Of a stretch of 64,000 nucleotides of DNA, positions 16,305 through 26,032 are shown one piece after another. The DNA is taken from NCBI GenBank assembly GCA_903926465.1, contig CAIYJE010000031.1, positions 39,147 to 103,146 on the forward strand, given 5' to 3'. The stretch is from an uncultured Planctomycetales bacterium (GTDB lineage Bacteria > Planctomycetota > Planctomycetia > Isosphaerales > Isosphaeraceae). The notes under the pieces are model-generated. The model was not told the origin of the DNA and did not search any database. It saw only the letters and a program-made list of their open reading frames with translations. The position numbers were made by a program, and so were the translations under genes. The stretch's first letter is position 1. Each line of letters begins with the position of its first letter.

Positions 16305-19300
16305 TCAGCGTTTTTCCTTGGGCTCCGGCGCGCCTGGCAAACGCTTGGCTGTCGGATCCTCTGGCGGCTTATCGAGCGCCAGGAACGTAAACAGATCAAT
16401 CATCTCCTGAGGTGTAAGCTGGGTCTCAAGCTCCTCAGGCATCAGCGAAACACCGCTGACGCTCAGTTCTTCCACTTCACCACGCGGAATTGCTTCTTGC
16501 TTACCCCCCTGCAGGGTTAGCACCACCTGGTCTTTGCCGTCCTCGGCCAGCAAACCGGTGAGCACCCGGCCATCACGCACGGCCACATTGACCGCCTGGT
16601 AAACAGGCCCGATCACCAGGTTGGGATCGAGAACGTTTGAGATCAACTGATCAAAATCATTCCGACCGTTCAGTGTGATCTCTGGGCCAACCTCGACCCC
16701 CTCGCCATAAATCTTGTGGCATTGCGCACAGATTCTCTGGAAGACCTTACGGCCGGCAAACGGATCGCCCGACTCTCGTCGTAACAGGTTTCGGTACTGC
16801 GAAACAATGAGCTCTCGCCGCTCGTTTCTTCCCTCACGCACGGTTCCCCAGGTCTTCCGCACAAACGCCACGATCTCTGGGTCCTTGCTCTGCTGAAGCC
16901 TCCGAATCTGGTTCACGCTCAGCACCGTTGCGGGAATCTGCTTGGTTTCAATCGCCGTGAGCAGTGCTTTACTCCAAGCCGTTCGCTCCATCAGCAACAC
17001 AATCGCCTGGGGCCGAACCTCGGGCTCAAGTTGCTCATAGATAGACAGCACCACATCCCCAACCCGTGGATCTTCAAGGCGTCCGAGCGCCGATAGGATC
17101 GGTCTACGCATGGTGACCGCATCGGGAGATCGGTCCTTGAGCACCGTGGCAACGGCATCCAGCAACCCAGGATCTCGTGCGGCCACCAGAACGGCCAGTA
17201 CTTCCAGGCGCTCATCAGGGTTGGTTTCGTTGGATCGGAACCGCGCCCGGTACTGTTCAAGGGCCCCGGCATCTCCCCACGAAGCCGCCAGTTCAAGTGC
17301 CGCTTCGTGCAGAGACGAGGCTTCGTCTTTTAGCGCGCCATGGATCACCGGTTCCAAGATCGGGCGAACCGCTTTCAGGCGATCGCCGACCAAGCGACCT
17401 TCGCGGATCGACTCGGCCACTGCGGATATCACTGCCGCCGACGCCTCGGTGACCGCAGGATCAGGATTCACGCCTTGGAGCGCAAGGCCTGACACCAGGT
17501 CGCCTTCAACCCTGGGGTTGGATGCCGCATGCCGGACAATCCGGGACCAGAATCTCAAAAACGCCTCGTCCTTGAGCCAGTCATTCCCTTTGACCGTTTC
17601 CGAAATCGCTCGCAGGTTGCCCGGGTCTTCCAGCAACGGATAAAGCTTTTGCCAGACAAGGTGAGCAACCAGCGGATCATCCGTGTTTGCATTTTGCAAA
17701 ATCAAGCCTGCAACCTGCCCGTGATCTGGCAACGCCTTGGCGGCAGCAATTGTCGCCTGAAGTCGAACCGCCGGACTGGGATCAAGAATTGCGGCGGAGA
17801 TCAGGTCCCGTTCCAGTTTGGCGGCGGTTGCCGGCCGATCACCGGCCGCCCGAACACCCCAGGCCCGAAGCACCTCGTCATCCGCTTTGGCCAAAGCTTC
17901 ATGGAAATAAAAATCGAGCGGACCACCACCAATCAACGCCCAGAGCGCATGGCGACGTAACACACTCTTGGACGTAGAATCCAGCACCAGTTGCTCAAGG
18001 CTTTTCCGGGTCGCTACGTCTGAACGATCCATCTGAATCCGTTCGCTCAGAATTCGCTGGGCGGTCTCACGGTCGTAAACATTCTCGCTGGCGAGTCCTT
18101 CAATCAAGGCCCTGTCGGTCGCCACGCCCAGGTCAAACCGGGCCCGACGCGGTGAGTTTTCATACCGGATCCGGTACAACCGACCCTTGAGCCGGTCAAT
18201 CCCGTTCGGGTCACGGTTGGCGTCTTGGTAGCAGTGGTAGCGATCATACCAGTCTAATATGTACATACAGCCATCAGGACCGGTCTTCTGACTGACCGGC
18301 ATGAACCAGGCATCATTCGCGGTCAGGAAATCAGGAACAGGTTCCGCGCGATAGGTGGACCCGGCGGGAGCTAGCTCATCCACATTGATGCTGTTTCCGT
18401 GGATATTTCCCATGTAGAGCCGCTTCCGGTACTCGGCCGGATACGCGGGGCTGTCGAACCAGGTAATGCCACAGTACGCCGCCTTCTGATGGTTGTGATC
18501 AACGATGGACCGCATCGGAACGGTATGCGCGGGGTATGGCCCCCCCTGCCGGATGTAATAGGCTCCCTCCACCAGGTGCCAAAGGTGGTCGATCACGCAA
18601 GCGCTGGCAAAGAAATCGCCAGTCTCGTTGATGGCGATACCCCAGGGGTTGCTCACCCCTTCACACCAGATCTGAAACTCTCGCGTTTTGGGGTGGATCC
18701 GCCAGATTGCACAGGTGAAGTTGTAGGTTTTGCCATTATTTGAAGTCACGCGGCTGGGGTTAAAGACACCGTTCCAGCCATACAGCCAGCCGTCTGGTCC
18801 CCAGGTCAGGCTGTTTGGCAATTCATGGGTGTCATCTCGCCCGAAGCCGGTGGCCACAACCTCAGCTGGACCATCGGGTCGGGCATCGCGATCGGCATCG
18901 GGGATAAACAAAAGATCGGGACTATTCGCCACCCAAACCCCACCGTAGCCAACCGCCACGCCGGAAGGAATGTTCAGGCCTTCGGCGAAGGTTGTGAACG
19001 AATCGGCCCTGCCATCACCGTTGGTATCTTCCAAGACACGCACCCGGTCTCGGCCAGTGCCGGGTTCACGCCGGGGGTACTCCAGACTCTCGGTCACCCA
19101 GATCCTGCCCCGCTCGTCGAAGGTCATGGAAACGGGATTCACCAGGTCTGGCTCGCTGGCAACGACCTCCACCTGAAAGCCAGGCGGTACCATCATCGCC
19201 TGAATCGCCTCTTCAGGCGTTTTTGCCGCGTTCGGTGGGCGATCCTGAGCATGTGGAATTAACTCCTGGCTCGGTTCCTGAGGTCTGGCTTCAGATACAG

Positions 19301-19346
19301 TCTGGCAATTCAGGCCGAGGATGAGCACAAACAAGATTCTGTGCAT
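16305..19346 (-). CDS. PVC-type membrane-bound dehydrogenase/HEAT-repeat protein with c-type haem motif
   Basis: A 1013-residue exported protein. The ATG at 19346 has GGGAG 6 bases upstream and leads a signal peptide (HRILFVLILGL). Residues about 40-400 are a PVC-type glucose/sorbosone dehydrogenase-like beta-propeller (PPGFQVEVVASEPDLVNPVSMTFDE, WVTESLEYPR, GLNIPSGVAVGYGGVWVANSPDLLFI). The middle (about 450-850) is helical HEAT-like repeats. The C-terminus has a single haem motif CAQCH followed by GVEVGPEIT and a conserved LDPNLVIGPVYQAVNV segment. Such proteins are numerous in planctomycetes, presumably periplasmic electron-transfer dehydrogenases of unknown substrate; the physiological role here is not known. 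Confidence 0.92.
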   Translation of the reverse strand: MHRILFVLILGLNCQTVSEARPQEPSQELIPHAQDRPPNAAKTPEEAIQAMMVPPGFQVEVVASEPDLVNPVSMTFDERGRIWVTESLEYPRREPGTGRDRVRVLEDTNGDGRADSFTTFAEGLNIPSGVAVGYGGVWVANSPDLLFIPDADRDARPDGPAEVVATGFGRDDTHELPNSLTWGPDGWLYGWNGVFNPSRVTSNNGKTYNFTCAIWRIHPKTREFQIWCEGVSNPWGIAINETGDFFASACVIDHLWHLVEGAYYIRQGGPYPAHTVPMRSIVDHNHQKAAYCGITWFDSPAYPAEYRKRLYMGNIHGNSINVDELAPAGSTYRAEPVPDFLTANDAWFMPVSQKTGPDGCMYILDWYDRYHCYQDANRDPNGIDRLKGRLYRIRYENSPRRARFDLGVATDRALIEGLASENVYDRETAQRILSERIQMDRSDVATRKSLEQLVLDSTSKSVLRRHALWALIGGGPLDFYFHEALAKADDEVLRAWGVRAAGDRPATAAKLERDLISAAILDPSPAVRLQATIAAAKALPDHGQVAGLILQNANTDDPLVAHLVWQKLYPLLEDPGNLRAISETVKGNDWLKDEAFLRFWSRIVRHAASNPRVEGDLVSGLALQGVNPDPAVTEASAAVISAVAESIREGRLVGDRLKAVRPILEPVIHGALKDEASSLHEAALELAASWGDAGALEQYRARFRSNETNPDERLEVLAVLVAARDPGLLDAVATVLKDRSPDAVTMRRPILSALGRLEDPRVGDVVLSIYEQLEPEVRPQAIVLLMERTAWSKALLTAIETKQIPATVLSVNQIRRLQQSKDPEIVAFVRKTWGTVREGRNERRELIVSQYRNLLRRESGDPFAGRKVFQRICAQCHKIYGEGVEVGPEITLNGRNDFDQLISNVLDPNLVIGPVYQAVNVAVRDGRVLTGLLAEDGKDQVVLTLQGGKQEAIPRGEVEELSVSGVSLMPEELETQLTPQEMIDLFTFLALDKPPEDPTAKRLPGAPEPKEKR

Positions 19347-19496
19347 GAAAAACTCCCAGGTGAAAAACACACGCAACTCACGTTCGAACCACCGACAAGA
19401 TCCGGCGACGTATGGATCCCTGAGTATCAGGAACAACGCGTGGCAACGCAACGCACTTGGCTTCTGGAGCCCGGTACTTTGAGCCGTTTTCCACAA

Positions 19497-19673
19497 CGCT
19501 TAGCTTTTCGCATCAGCTCGACCTGAGACCGCACGAGATGTCCTTTGAAGGCGTTTGCAACATACTCGCCCCGATGATCCCCAAAAAAACCGCGCCATCA
19601 AATGCACAACGCCCCCCGAAATCGGGAGGCGTTGAACATGGACATTCATTATGGTGCGGAGAGAGCAACCATC
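19497..19673. terminator. Candidate hairpin terminator of the repeat-protein gene
   Basis: AACGCCCCCCG (19608-19618) pairs with CGGGAGGCGTT (19623-19633) around the loop AAAT, with one mismatch. On the minus strand it follows the stop of the repeat-protein gene by about 40 bases, and a T7 run follows some 18 bases further on, farther than usual. The rest of this spacer up to 19497 holds the promoter region of the cytochrome gene. Confidence 0.45.
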
Positions 19674-20324
19674 TCAGCCTTGGGGCGTGCCCTTGGCAGG
19701 AGCAGCAGGGGCATAACCCTGAGCGGTTGGGGCAGCAGCCTGAGCGGCTGGCAGCACCTTGGCAGGAGCAGCAGGGGCATAACCCTGAGCGGAAGGGGCC
19801 GCAGCCTGAGCGGCCGGCAGCACCTTGGCAGGAGCGGCAGGAGCAACAGCCTGAGGAGCTGGCAGAACCTTGCTAGGAGCAGCAGCCTGGGCGACTGGCA
19901 TCACCTTGGCTGGAGCAGCCGGGGCAATAGCCTGTGCGGCTGGCAGCACTTTGCTAGGAGCAGCAGCCTGAGCCACTGGCATCACCTTGCTAGGAGCAGC
20001 AGCCTGAGCCACTGGCATCACTTTGCTAGGAGCAGCAGCCTGGGCGACTGGCATCACCTTGCTAGGAGCAGCAGCCTGGGCGACTGGCATCACTTTGCTA
20101 GGAGCAGCAGCCTGAGCCACTGGCAAAACCTTGCTAGGAGCAGCAGCCTGAGCCACTGGCAGCACCTTGCTAGGAGCGACAGCCTGAGCGGCTGGCAGAA
20201 CCTTGCTAGGAGCAGCAGCCTGAGCCACTGGAGCAACTTTGGACGGAGCGTATGGAGCCTGAGCCGAAGGAACGGCACCAGCCTGCACGTACCCGAGTGC
20301 CATCAACATGACAGTGCTGATCAT
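19674..20324 (-). CDS. Exported Ala/Pro-rich 12-residue repeat protein
   Basis: A 216-residue protein starting at ATG 20324 with GAGGG 8 bases upstream. It has a short signal peptide (ISTVMLMALGYVQAGA), then 13 imperfect copies of a unit like SKVLPVAQAAAP that make up nearly the whole mature protein. Later units carry insertions (AAP, SAQGYAPAAP). It lacks charged catalytic residues, so a structural, envelope or adhesion role is more likely than enzymatic. The opposite strand is also open over the same repeats, but only the minus frame has a signal peptide and ribosome binding site. No family name is known to me. Confidence 0.72.
   Translation of the reverse strand: MISTVMLMALGYVQAGAVPSAQAPYAPSKVAPVAQAAAPSKVLPAAQAVAPSKVLPVAQAAAPSKVLPVAQAAAPSKVMPVAQAAAPSKVMPVAQAAAPSKVMPVAQAAAPSKVMPVAQAAAPSKVLPAAQAIAPAAPAKVMPVAQAAAPSKVLPAPQAVAPAAPAKVLPAAQAAAPSAQGYAPAAPAKVLPAAQAAAPTAQGYAPAAPAKGTPQG
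19700..20250 (-). repeat. Tandem 36-bp coding repeats
   Basis: Units of about 36 bases (GCAGCAGCCTGAGCCACTGG as the shared part) repeat in phase with the 12-residue protein units. Four consecutive central units are nearly identical, indicating recent expansion by slippage or unequal recombination. Confidence 0.85.
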
Positions 20325-20880
20325 CGCGAATCCCTCATGAGGAATGTGAGGTGGAGTGGGACGGCGTCATGATCTCAAGGGATCAGACTTTTCCCCCTCA
20401 ATGTTCCGTCTAGAGAGATCGACAAAGGGTTCGATCCCCTTTCGATATTCTCAACGAAACAGTGCTGGAGGCCGACGCCCGCCACGCCTCCTGGCTTGAC
20501 GGACCCACCCGCGTCTCCGACCCGCATCGGAGAAACGCCTCAAGAGTCTCTCGGCAGGCTGCAAAACTGGCCTCACGACCCATCCGGATCACAAGACCAA
20601 TTCCACACCCTTCGGGGTGGTCAACGTATTCATCGGCTGACGACTCGCTCAGATTGAACAGACTCGATAATTTCAAGGATTTGCTGAAATGGGGGCTTTT
20701 AGGGGCTTTGACGAGTCTAAGCAAAAAGGTGAAGGTTTCGAGTCTGTTTTTGGTCCATTGAAACCCTCTGCATTGCCGAACGATGAAGAGCAACGCGTCA
20801 AACCGAAGTTGTTCAAGCAACTCTGGTACGAGTAGCCTGTTCACTTTTGGTTCATACGTTCATCGTCACTGGGGGGCAGC
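20325..20880. other. Intergenic region, no gene recognised
   Basis: A divergent spacer of 556 bp between the repeat protein and the secreted peptidase-like protein. It must contain both promoters. The single longer minus-strand frame (20410-20844) has no signal, family resemblance or ribosome binding site and is not called. GGGGGG 4 bases before the next ATG may serve as ribosome binding site. Confidence 0.45.
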
Positions 20881-22455
20881 ATGCGAAGAGGCATCCAACA
20901 CGGCCTGGGCATTCGGGGTATTGCCTTGGTTGTGAGTCTGGGATGGAGTTGGACGCTGTGGGCGGCCGATCCGGCAAAGCCGGGCTTGGATCCGGTCAAG
21001 CCAGTTCCTATTGGTGGATCAATTTCCGAGCAATCGGGCGACAAGAGCTTCGGCGTCTACGTCCCGACCAAATTTGGCGGGAACCTGACCGTCACCTCCT
21101 CGCAAGGGAAGGTGGAAGCACTCACTGGCCCCGATGGCAAAGTGCGGCGGAACGGTGACGAAGTTGGTATGGATCAGCAGGGCTGGTACACATTCCAGGT
21201 GACCGGCGCTGAAAAGCCGTACACAGTGACAACCGAATTCGTGCAGGTAGGACAGGCGGCTCGGATGCCCTGGAGCTTCTACTACTGGCCCACCAAGTCT
21301 GATGCCATCCATGAACCATGGGATGGAACCGGTGATGGCCGGGCCAGCACTCAAGCTCTGGGAGACGATGAGCAAGCCATTTCTTACGGCATGCCCGCCG
21401 CCTCTGGCCAGGATGTGGTTCGGGCTGGCCCGAACGGAATTCTGGACACTCCACCAGCCGCCGGCGATGCGGTGACCTGGTTTCCAAACCTGTATGACGA
21501 CCTGACCTGGCGCGGTGGTGATGGCGTGGTCTACCTGACCCCTTCCCCAATGCTGAAGTATGACCAGCTCTTCGATCAATCAGCACGCAGCTGGGAAGCC
21601 GCCAACACCCAAAACCATGACATCCAGCGCTGGCCAGGTCACTGTCTTGGTGGTGCCATGGCATCCATCATGCTCAATGAGCCCGTGCCGGTTCCTGGAT
21701 CTGGCCTTTCGGTTGACGAACTGAAAGCACTCTGGGCCGAACTGGGTGAAAATCACTTCAACCACCAGATCGGCGACAACGTCAATAACGTTCCAGCCGG
21801 TCCGCCCCGGTCTGGCCCCGACGAGTGCGACCCGTTTGTCGCCAAGTTCCACTCCATGCTTGAGACCCACATTCGCGGCGAGCGAAAAGCGGTTCTCTCG
21901 AACATGCGAGGGTTCCCACCCAACGGGAAATCGAACGAGGTCTGGAATCATGGTGTTGGCAAGTACGTTGCCAAATTCCATGCCGTACCAGGCCGCGGTG
22001 AACGGTCGGTGAAAATCGACCTGGAAACCACCGCTAACACCGGTTCCATGCTGAATAACCAGGACAACAAGCCTCGGGTTAACAAGTACAGCTACATCCT
22101 GGTGTATGGTATGAACGGACAGGTGGACGAAACCCAGGCTGCACTTTGCGACTGGATCTCCGTTGGTGGCGATGCACTGTACGCTCCGCTCAACGTCATG
22201 CAGGTTCTTGCCAGCCAGTGGCAAGGTCACAACCCTATGGTCAATGAGACCAACATCCGAGCCGTGGACATGGCCAACGGTGGCAGCCCAACCGGCCGAT
22301 ATGCTGGCTCACCGCCAAACTTCCGGCCCGCTGCTTCCTACGAAGCCGGCCGCGCTCCAATGTTCGCCCTTGGACGACGTGGAACTCAGGAGGCGACCAC
22401 GGGAGTTACCCCTGCTCCTCGACCTCGCTTCTTCCGGCTCTTCGGGAACCGCTAG
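20881..22455 (+). CDS. Secreted protein, possible cysteine-protease/transglutaminase-elicitor-like fold
   Basis: A 524-residue exported protein with a signal peptide (residues 1-29, ending WAADP). After a beta-rich N-terminal part comes HDIQRWPGHCLGGAMASIML, near residue 247, where the W.GHC.G..A.SI pattern resembles the Cys-helix of papain-like or transglutaminase-elicitor proteins. A candidate His is in NEVWNHGVGKYV, near residue 357, and YSYILVYGMNG follows. The Cys-His pairing is an inference from spacing; no biochemical family is certain. It is a single gene bounded downstream by a strong terminator. Confidence 0.6.
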   Translation: MRRGIQHGLGIRGIALVVSLGWSWTLWAADPAKPGLDPVKPVPIGGSISEQSGDKSFGVYVPTKFGGNLTVTSSQGKVEALTGPDGKVRRNGDEVGMDQQGWYTFQVTGAEKPYTVTTEFVQVGQAARMPWSFYYWPTKSDAIHEPWDGTGDGRASTQALGDDEQAISYGMPAASGQDVVRAGPNGILDTPPAAGDAVTWFPNLYDDLTWRGGDGVVYLTPSPMLKYDQLFDQSARSWEAANTQNHDIQRWPGHCLGGAMASIMLNEPVPVPGSGLSVDELKALWAELGENHFNHQIGDNVNNVPAGPPRSGPDECDPFVAKFHSMLETHIRGERKAVLSNMRGFPPNGKSNEVWNHGVGKYVAKFHAVPGRGERSVKIDLETTANTGSMLNNQDNKPRVNKYSYILVYGMNGQVDETQAALCDWISVGGDALYAPLNVMQVLASQWQGHNPMVNETNIRAVDMANGGSPTGRYAGSPPNFRPAASYEAGRAPMFALGRRGTQEATTGVTPAPRPRFFRLFGNR

Positions 22456-22490
22456 GCCTTTTCAAGCCGCTCCCCAGGCTACTTGAATGA

Positions 22491-22533
22491 AACGCCCGGA
22501 ATTCCTACCAGGAGTTCCGGGCGTTTTCTTTTT
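22491..22533 (+). terminator. Rho-independent terminator
   Basis: AACGCCCGGAA (22491-22501) pairs perfectly with TTCCGGGCGTT (22515-22525), extended inside by TTCC/GGAG pairing, and is followed by TTTTCTTTTT. It ends the secreted peptidase-like gene and, read from the other side, lies just past the minus-strand DUF434-type gene. Confidence 0.92.
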
Positions 22534-22566
22534 GAATTCTGCCAACTCCACAGCAATTCCAACCAG

Positions 22567-23289
22567 CTACAATCCCAGCTTGATCACCCAGGCCTCAGGA
22601 ACCGAGCACTCAACCACCAAGCCAGCCAGGCCAAACCATCGCAAGCACCGCTCCAGAATCGCAGAATCGGCCGTCGCAACAATCTCGCGGGAGCCCCTGA
22701 GCTCAGGGTCTGGATTGCTCTCCAACATCACCGTCCAGGCCACACCCAGTTCGCCAGCCACTTCCAGGAGTAAGTCCCGGAGTCGCCCACTATTGGAGAC
22801 CGGCCGGTCCAGTAACCAGCGAGCTTCTCGAACCCCAAACGCCTTCAACTGCCGGCCAATCAGGTCGATGGCGGGCCTGGTCTCGGCAACCAGGCGGTAC
22901 GAACCGCGGAGGCCAACAATGTCACGCATGACCCCGTCACAACCGACCAGCAGCACTCCCCCACCAAGCGCCAGTTCCACCGTTGTGAGCACGTTGAATC
23001 CATCAATCAGCACGCACTGGCCAGCAACTTCCGCGGGGCCAACCCTGTGCGCCAGCCGAAGTTCCCTGGCCGCGGAAGAGCAACTGCACCGCCCAACCGC
23101 CTGACGCTGGCGATCTCTCAGCGAGTACCGGTTCCCCACCAGTGCAAGCGATGAATGCTCGGCATAACCGTGGTCCAGTAGCCAGGATAAATCGGCGACG
23201 GCAGCGCAAAGCGTGGCGAGTTGGTCGGGACCAAAATTCTGGGCATCTTCAAGGTCTGGGCCGCGATGCAATCGCGAGTCAACCACCAT
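22567..23289 (-). CDS. DUF434/DUF5616-like protein, PIN-like fold predicted
   Basis: A 240-residue protein. The N-terminal third is helical (LATLCAAVADLSWLLDHGY, LVGNRYSLRDRQRQAV, with RCSCS). The remainder begins VLIDGFNVLTTVELALGGGVLLVGCDGVMRDIVGLRGSYR and continues with WLLDRPVSNSGRL and VATADSAILE. The order of acidic residues (D in IDGFNV, CDG, LLD, TADS) matches a PIN/NYN-like nuclease fold, and the overall pattern matches DUF434/DUF5616 proteins. Enzymatic function has not been shown. It is part of a minus-strand run with the PEBP and asparagine synthase genes. Confidence 0.78.
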   Translation of the reverse strand: MVVDSRLHRGPDLEDAQNFGPDQLATLCAAVADLSWLLDHGYAEHSSLALVGNRYSLRDRQRQAVGRCSCSSAARELRLAHRVGPAEVAGQCVLIDGFNVLTTVELALGGGVLLVGCDGVMRDIVGLRGSYRLVAETRPAIDLIGRQLKAFGVREARWLLDRPVSNSGRLRDLLLEVAGELGVAWTVMLESNPDPELRGSREIVATADSAILERCLRWFGLAGLVVECSVPEAWVIKLGL

Positions 23290-23364
23290 TGCCTCTGAAG
23301 CTGATCTTGAGTTGATCGAATTTCAGCCGCTGGGCACCGGTACGCCCCTCATCAACCGGCTCGG

Positions 23365-23841
23365 TCACCGCCGCTCATAAACCCCAATCAGTTCCGCGCG
23401 ACCGAGCAAATGAGGTTTCAATGCCGCCAGCAGGGCACTCTTGTGCGCACCTCCCGCAAGTTCCAGCTCGGCACCTAACGCCATGAGTTTGAAATGATAA
23501 TGGTGCGGCCCATGCCCGCGAGGCGGCGCAGGCCCGCGCCAGCCGGGCGTTCCCCAGGTATTCAGACCCTGCCTCAGCCCTTCGCACCCCTCAGGCATGT
23601 CTCGGCCATGGAACCCCGCCGGCAGTTCGCTCCAATCCGCCGGAATTTTCCAGACCAGCCAGTGAACCCACGGCTCAGCCACGGGCGCATCGGGATCATC
23701 CACAATCAACGCCAGTTCCACCGTGCCGGCCGGCAACCCCGACCAATGCAGTAAAGGCGATCGATTGTCCCCGTCCTCGGTATGAAGTCGGGGAATGAGC
23801 CCTCCGGCCGAAAAGGCTGGACTTTCCAGATGCATCTTCAT
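23365..23841 (-). CDS. YbhB/YbcL-type PEBP family protein
   Basis: A 158-residue phosphatidylethanolamine-binding-protein-like protein (Raf kinase inhibitor-like in databases). It has SPAFSAGGLIPRLHTEDGDNRSPLL, the DPDAP ligand-loop motif, HWLVWKIP, NTWGTPGWRGPAPPRGHGPHHY and FKLMALG. All are standard landmarks of the bacterial YbhB family. ATG 23841 begins at the conserved region; 23859 is an alternative. Bacterial members have no settled function. The gene lies 29 bp after the asparagine synthase stop. Confidence 0.9.
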   Translation of the reverse strand: MKMHLESPAFSAGGLIPRLHTEDGDNRSPLLHWSGLPAGTVELALIVDDPDAPVAEPWVHWLVWKIPADWSELPAGFHGRDMPEGCEGLRQGLNTWGTPGWRGPAPPRGHGPHHYHFKLMALGAELELAGGAHKSALLAALKPHLLGRAELIGVYERR

Positions 23842-23870
23842 GGCAGTTCTCAAGCCCAAGCCCCCCGTGT

Positions 23871-25769
23871 TCAGCGCCGCTCAATCCAGGTGCGATGCCA
23901 GAGCTGAAACATCAGCAAGGTCCAGAGCGGTTTACGGTGGTTGTGGGTTCCCGCCCGATGTTCGGTCACAAGTTTCTGGACCGCCGCAGGACGGAACAGC
24001 CCCTGATGCCCCAGTCGATCCGCTCCCAGCAAATCATCCAGCAATCCTCCCAGCGGGCCCCGAAGCCAGGTTGCAATCGGAATGCCAAATCCCTTTTTCG
24101 GTCGCTTGAGAATTTCGGCCGGCAACCGAGCCGCAACCGCACGCTTCAAGATCCGCTTGGACTGGCGGCCGTTCAATTTGAATCCTGGTGGCAACGCCTC
24201 CGCCAGGTCCACCAGGGTCCCGTCCAGCATCGGGGCCCGCACTTCCAGCCCACAGGCCATGCTCGCCCGGTCGACCTTGAGCAGGATATCTTCAGGAAGA
24301 TAGGTATCCTGATAAAGCAGAAGTGAACGGCTGAGGCTGTCGAGCTTGGGGGTCTTGGCAAATAACGCACCGGCCCTGAGCCAATGTTCGGCCTCAACAT
24401 CAATGGCCGGCGGCTCCACGAGCAGCGCGAAGATCTCTGGCCCCGTGAAGGATCCCAGCCAGCGTTGATGGGCTAGCTCTGGAACCTCCCCTGCTCCCCG
24501 GACGAACTGCTTGAGCTTGAAATCGAGACTGAAATTGCGGTGATTCACCGGCAGCTGGCCGATTCCGGCCACCACCCAGTTCTGGACCGTCCGGGGCATG
24601 CGCCGGTACCAGGCAGCCGCACGCTCAGCCTCAAAGGTGGGGTAGCCGGCCAGAAGCTCATCGGCTCCATCGCCGCCAAGCACCACTTTTACCTGTTCAC
24701 GCGCAAACCGGCTCAGCAGGAATGTCGGCAAAATCGAGGCATCGCTGAACGGTTCATCCAGCCATCGAGCCACTTCGGGCAAGAGTTCAAGAACATGCTC
24801 GGCAGAGAAGGACCGTTCGTGATGATCGGTTCCCAGATGACTGGCGACACGCCTGGCATAGGAACTTTCATCAAAGCTCGGGTCATCAAAGCCAATCGAG
24901 AAGGTCTGGATCGACTTTGAGGGTTCCAGTTCGCAAAGCGCAGCAACCACGCTTGAGGAATCAACTCCGCCGGATAGGAAGACCCCAATTGGCACATCGG
25001 AACGGCGGTGCCGGCCAACGGAATCGCGAAATTCCGCCCAGAAGTCTGTGGCCGCCTCTTCAAACTCGCTTTCCTGGCGAGCCAGATTGGGTTCCGGAGG
25101 CACCCAGTATCGTGTGATGCGAGGGCTTTCACCCATCGTCCATTCCAGAAGATGCCCTGGAGGCAGCTTGTGCACGCCTTCCCAGATTGAGTGGGGGGCA
25201 GGCAGATATTCGTAGAAGAGGTACCGCGCAAGGCTTTTTGGATCCAGTTGCCTGGAAACACCAGGATGCTCAAACAGGGCCTTGGGTTCCGAAGCAAAGG
25301 CAATCCCCCCCGAGGGAAGGGACGTGTAATAGAGTGGCTTTTGGCCCATCCGGTCCCGGGCCAGAATCAATTTCTGCCGGGTGGAGTCCCACAATCCAAA
25401 CGCAAACATGCCGTTCAACCGAGATACAAACCCGGGGCCGTACTCCTCGTACAGATGCACCAGAGACTCGGTATCACTGGTGGTCCGATACCGGTGCCCC
25501 TTCGCTTCCAAACCGGCCCGTAATTCAATCTCGTTGTAAAGCTCGCCGTTGTACGTGACCCAAACGGTATTGGTTTCATTGGCAAGTGGCTGGGCGCCGC
25601 CGGCCAGGTCAATAATGGCCAGCCTACGGTGCCCCAGTGCCGCCGGACCTTCCAGATGGTGGCCGGCTCCATCCGGACCGCGATGCGCAAGCTGATCTGT
25701 CATGCGATTGAGGACCGAACGATCGACTGCCCAACCTTGGCCCTCGACGAATCCGGCGATCCCGCACAT
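23871..25769 (-). CDS. asnB: Asparagine synthase (glutamine-hydrolysing)
   Basis: Makes asparagine from aspartate, ATP and glutamine. The start at 25769 puts the nucleophile at Cys2 (MCGIAGFV), as required for class II glutamine amidotransferases; an in-frame start 36 codons upstream would bury it. The 632-residue protein has the GATase domain (RGPDGAG, NGELYNEIELR, TTSDTESLVHLYEEYG) and the synthetase domain with the PP-loop LSGGVDSSSVVAAL, SFDESSYAR and GGDGADELLAGY. AsnB-like proteins also amidate peptides or sugars, so the exact acceptor is not certain. Confidence 0.92.
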   Translation of the reverse strand: MCGIAGFVEGQGWAVDRSVLNRMTDQLAHRGPDGAGHHLEGPAALGHRRLAIIDLAGGAQPLANETNTVWVTYNGELYNEIELRAGLEAKGHRYRTTSDTESLVHLYEEYGPGFVSRLNGMFAFGLWDSTRQKLILARDRMGQKPLYYTSLPSGGIAFASEPKALFEHPGVSRQLDPKSLARYLFYEYLPAPHSIWEGVHKLPPGHLLEWTMGESPRITRYWVPPEPNLARQESEFEEAATDFWAEFRDSVGRHRRSDVPIGVFLSGGVDSSSVVAALCELEPSKSIQTFSIGFDDPSFDESSYARRVASHLGTDHHERSFSAEHVLELLPEVARWLDEPFSDASILPTFLLSRFAREQVKVVLGGDGADELLAGYPTFEAERAAAWYRRMPRTVQNWVVAGIGQLPVNHRNFSLDFKLKQFVRGAGEVPELAHQRWLGSFTGPEIFALLVEPPAIDVEAEHWLRAGALFAKTPKLDSLSRSLLLYQDTYLPEDILLKVDRASMACGLEVRAPMLDGTLVDLAEALPPGFKLNGRQSKRILKRAVAARLPAEILKRPKKGFGIPIATWLRGPLGGLLDDLLGADRLGHQGLFRPAAVQKLVTEHRAGTHNHRKPLWTLLMFQLWHRTWIERR

Positions 25770-26032
25770 GCTCGCTCCTGAGCTAGAACCTTTGGAACCA
25801 GCCTCCACCCTAGCAGGTTCGCTCGTGGAAGAACAAAGCCAACACAACCAGTTCGTGGCTGACCCGCCCAGGGTCAAACGCGAACCGATGTTCTTTCCAC
25901 GCCATACCCTCTGTTGATTCCGGATGGCTGGCTGTCTAGGCTATCTCAAGCGGGCGTTGCCCAGACACGATCACGGTACCGCTACACCTGGATCGCCACC
26001 GTTCGTATTCCACCCTGATCAGAGTCTGCTTG

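Noticed and set aside
19700..20250. Regular 36-bp repeats resembling a CRISPR array
   Set aside because: Units follow each other without unique spacers and are in phase with a coding frame.
19602..20372. 256-residue plus-strand frame over the repeat region
   Set aside because: It is an opposite-strand reading of the minus-strand Ala/Pro repeat gene; only the minus frame has a signal peptide and ribosome binding site.
20410..20844. 144-residue minus-strand frame in the spacer before the secreted peptidase-like gene
   Set aside because: No ribosome binding site, no family resemblance and atypical composition.
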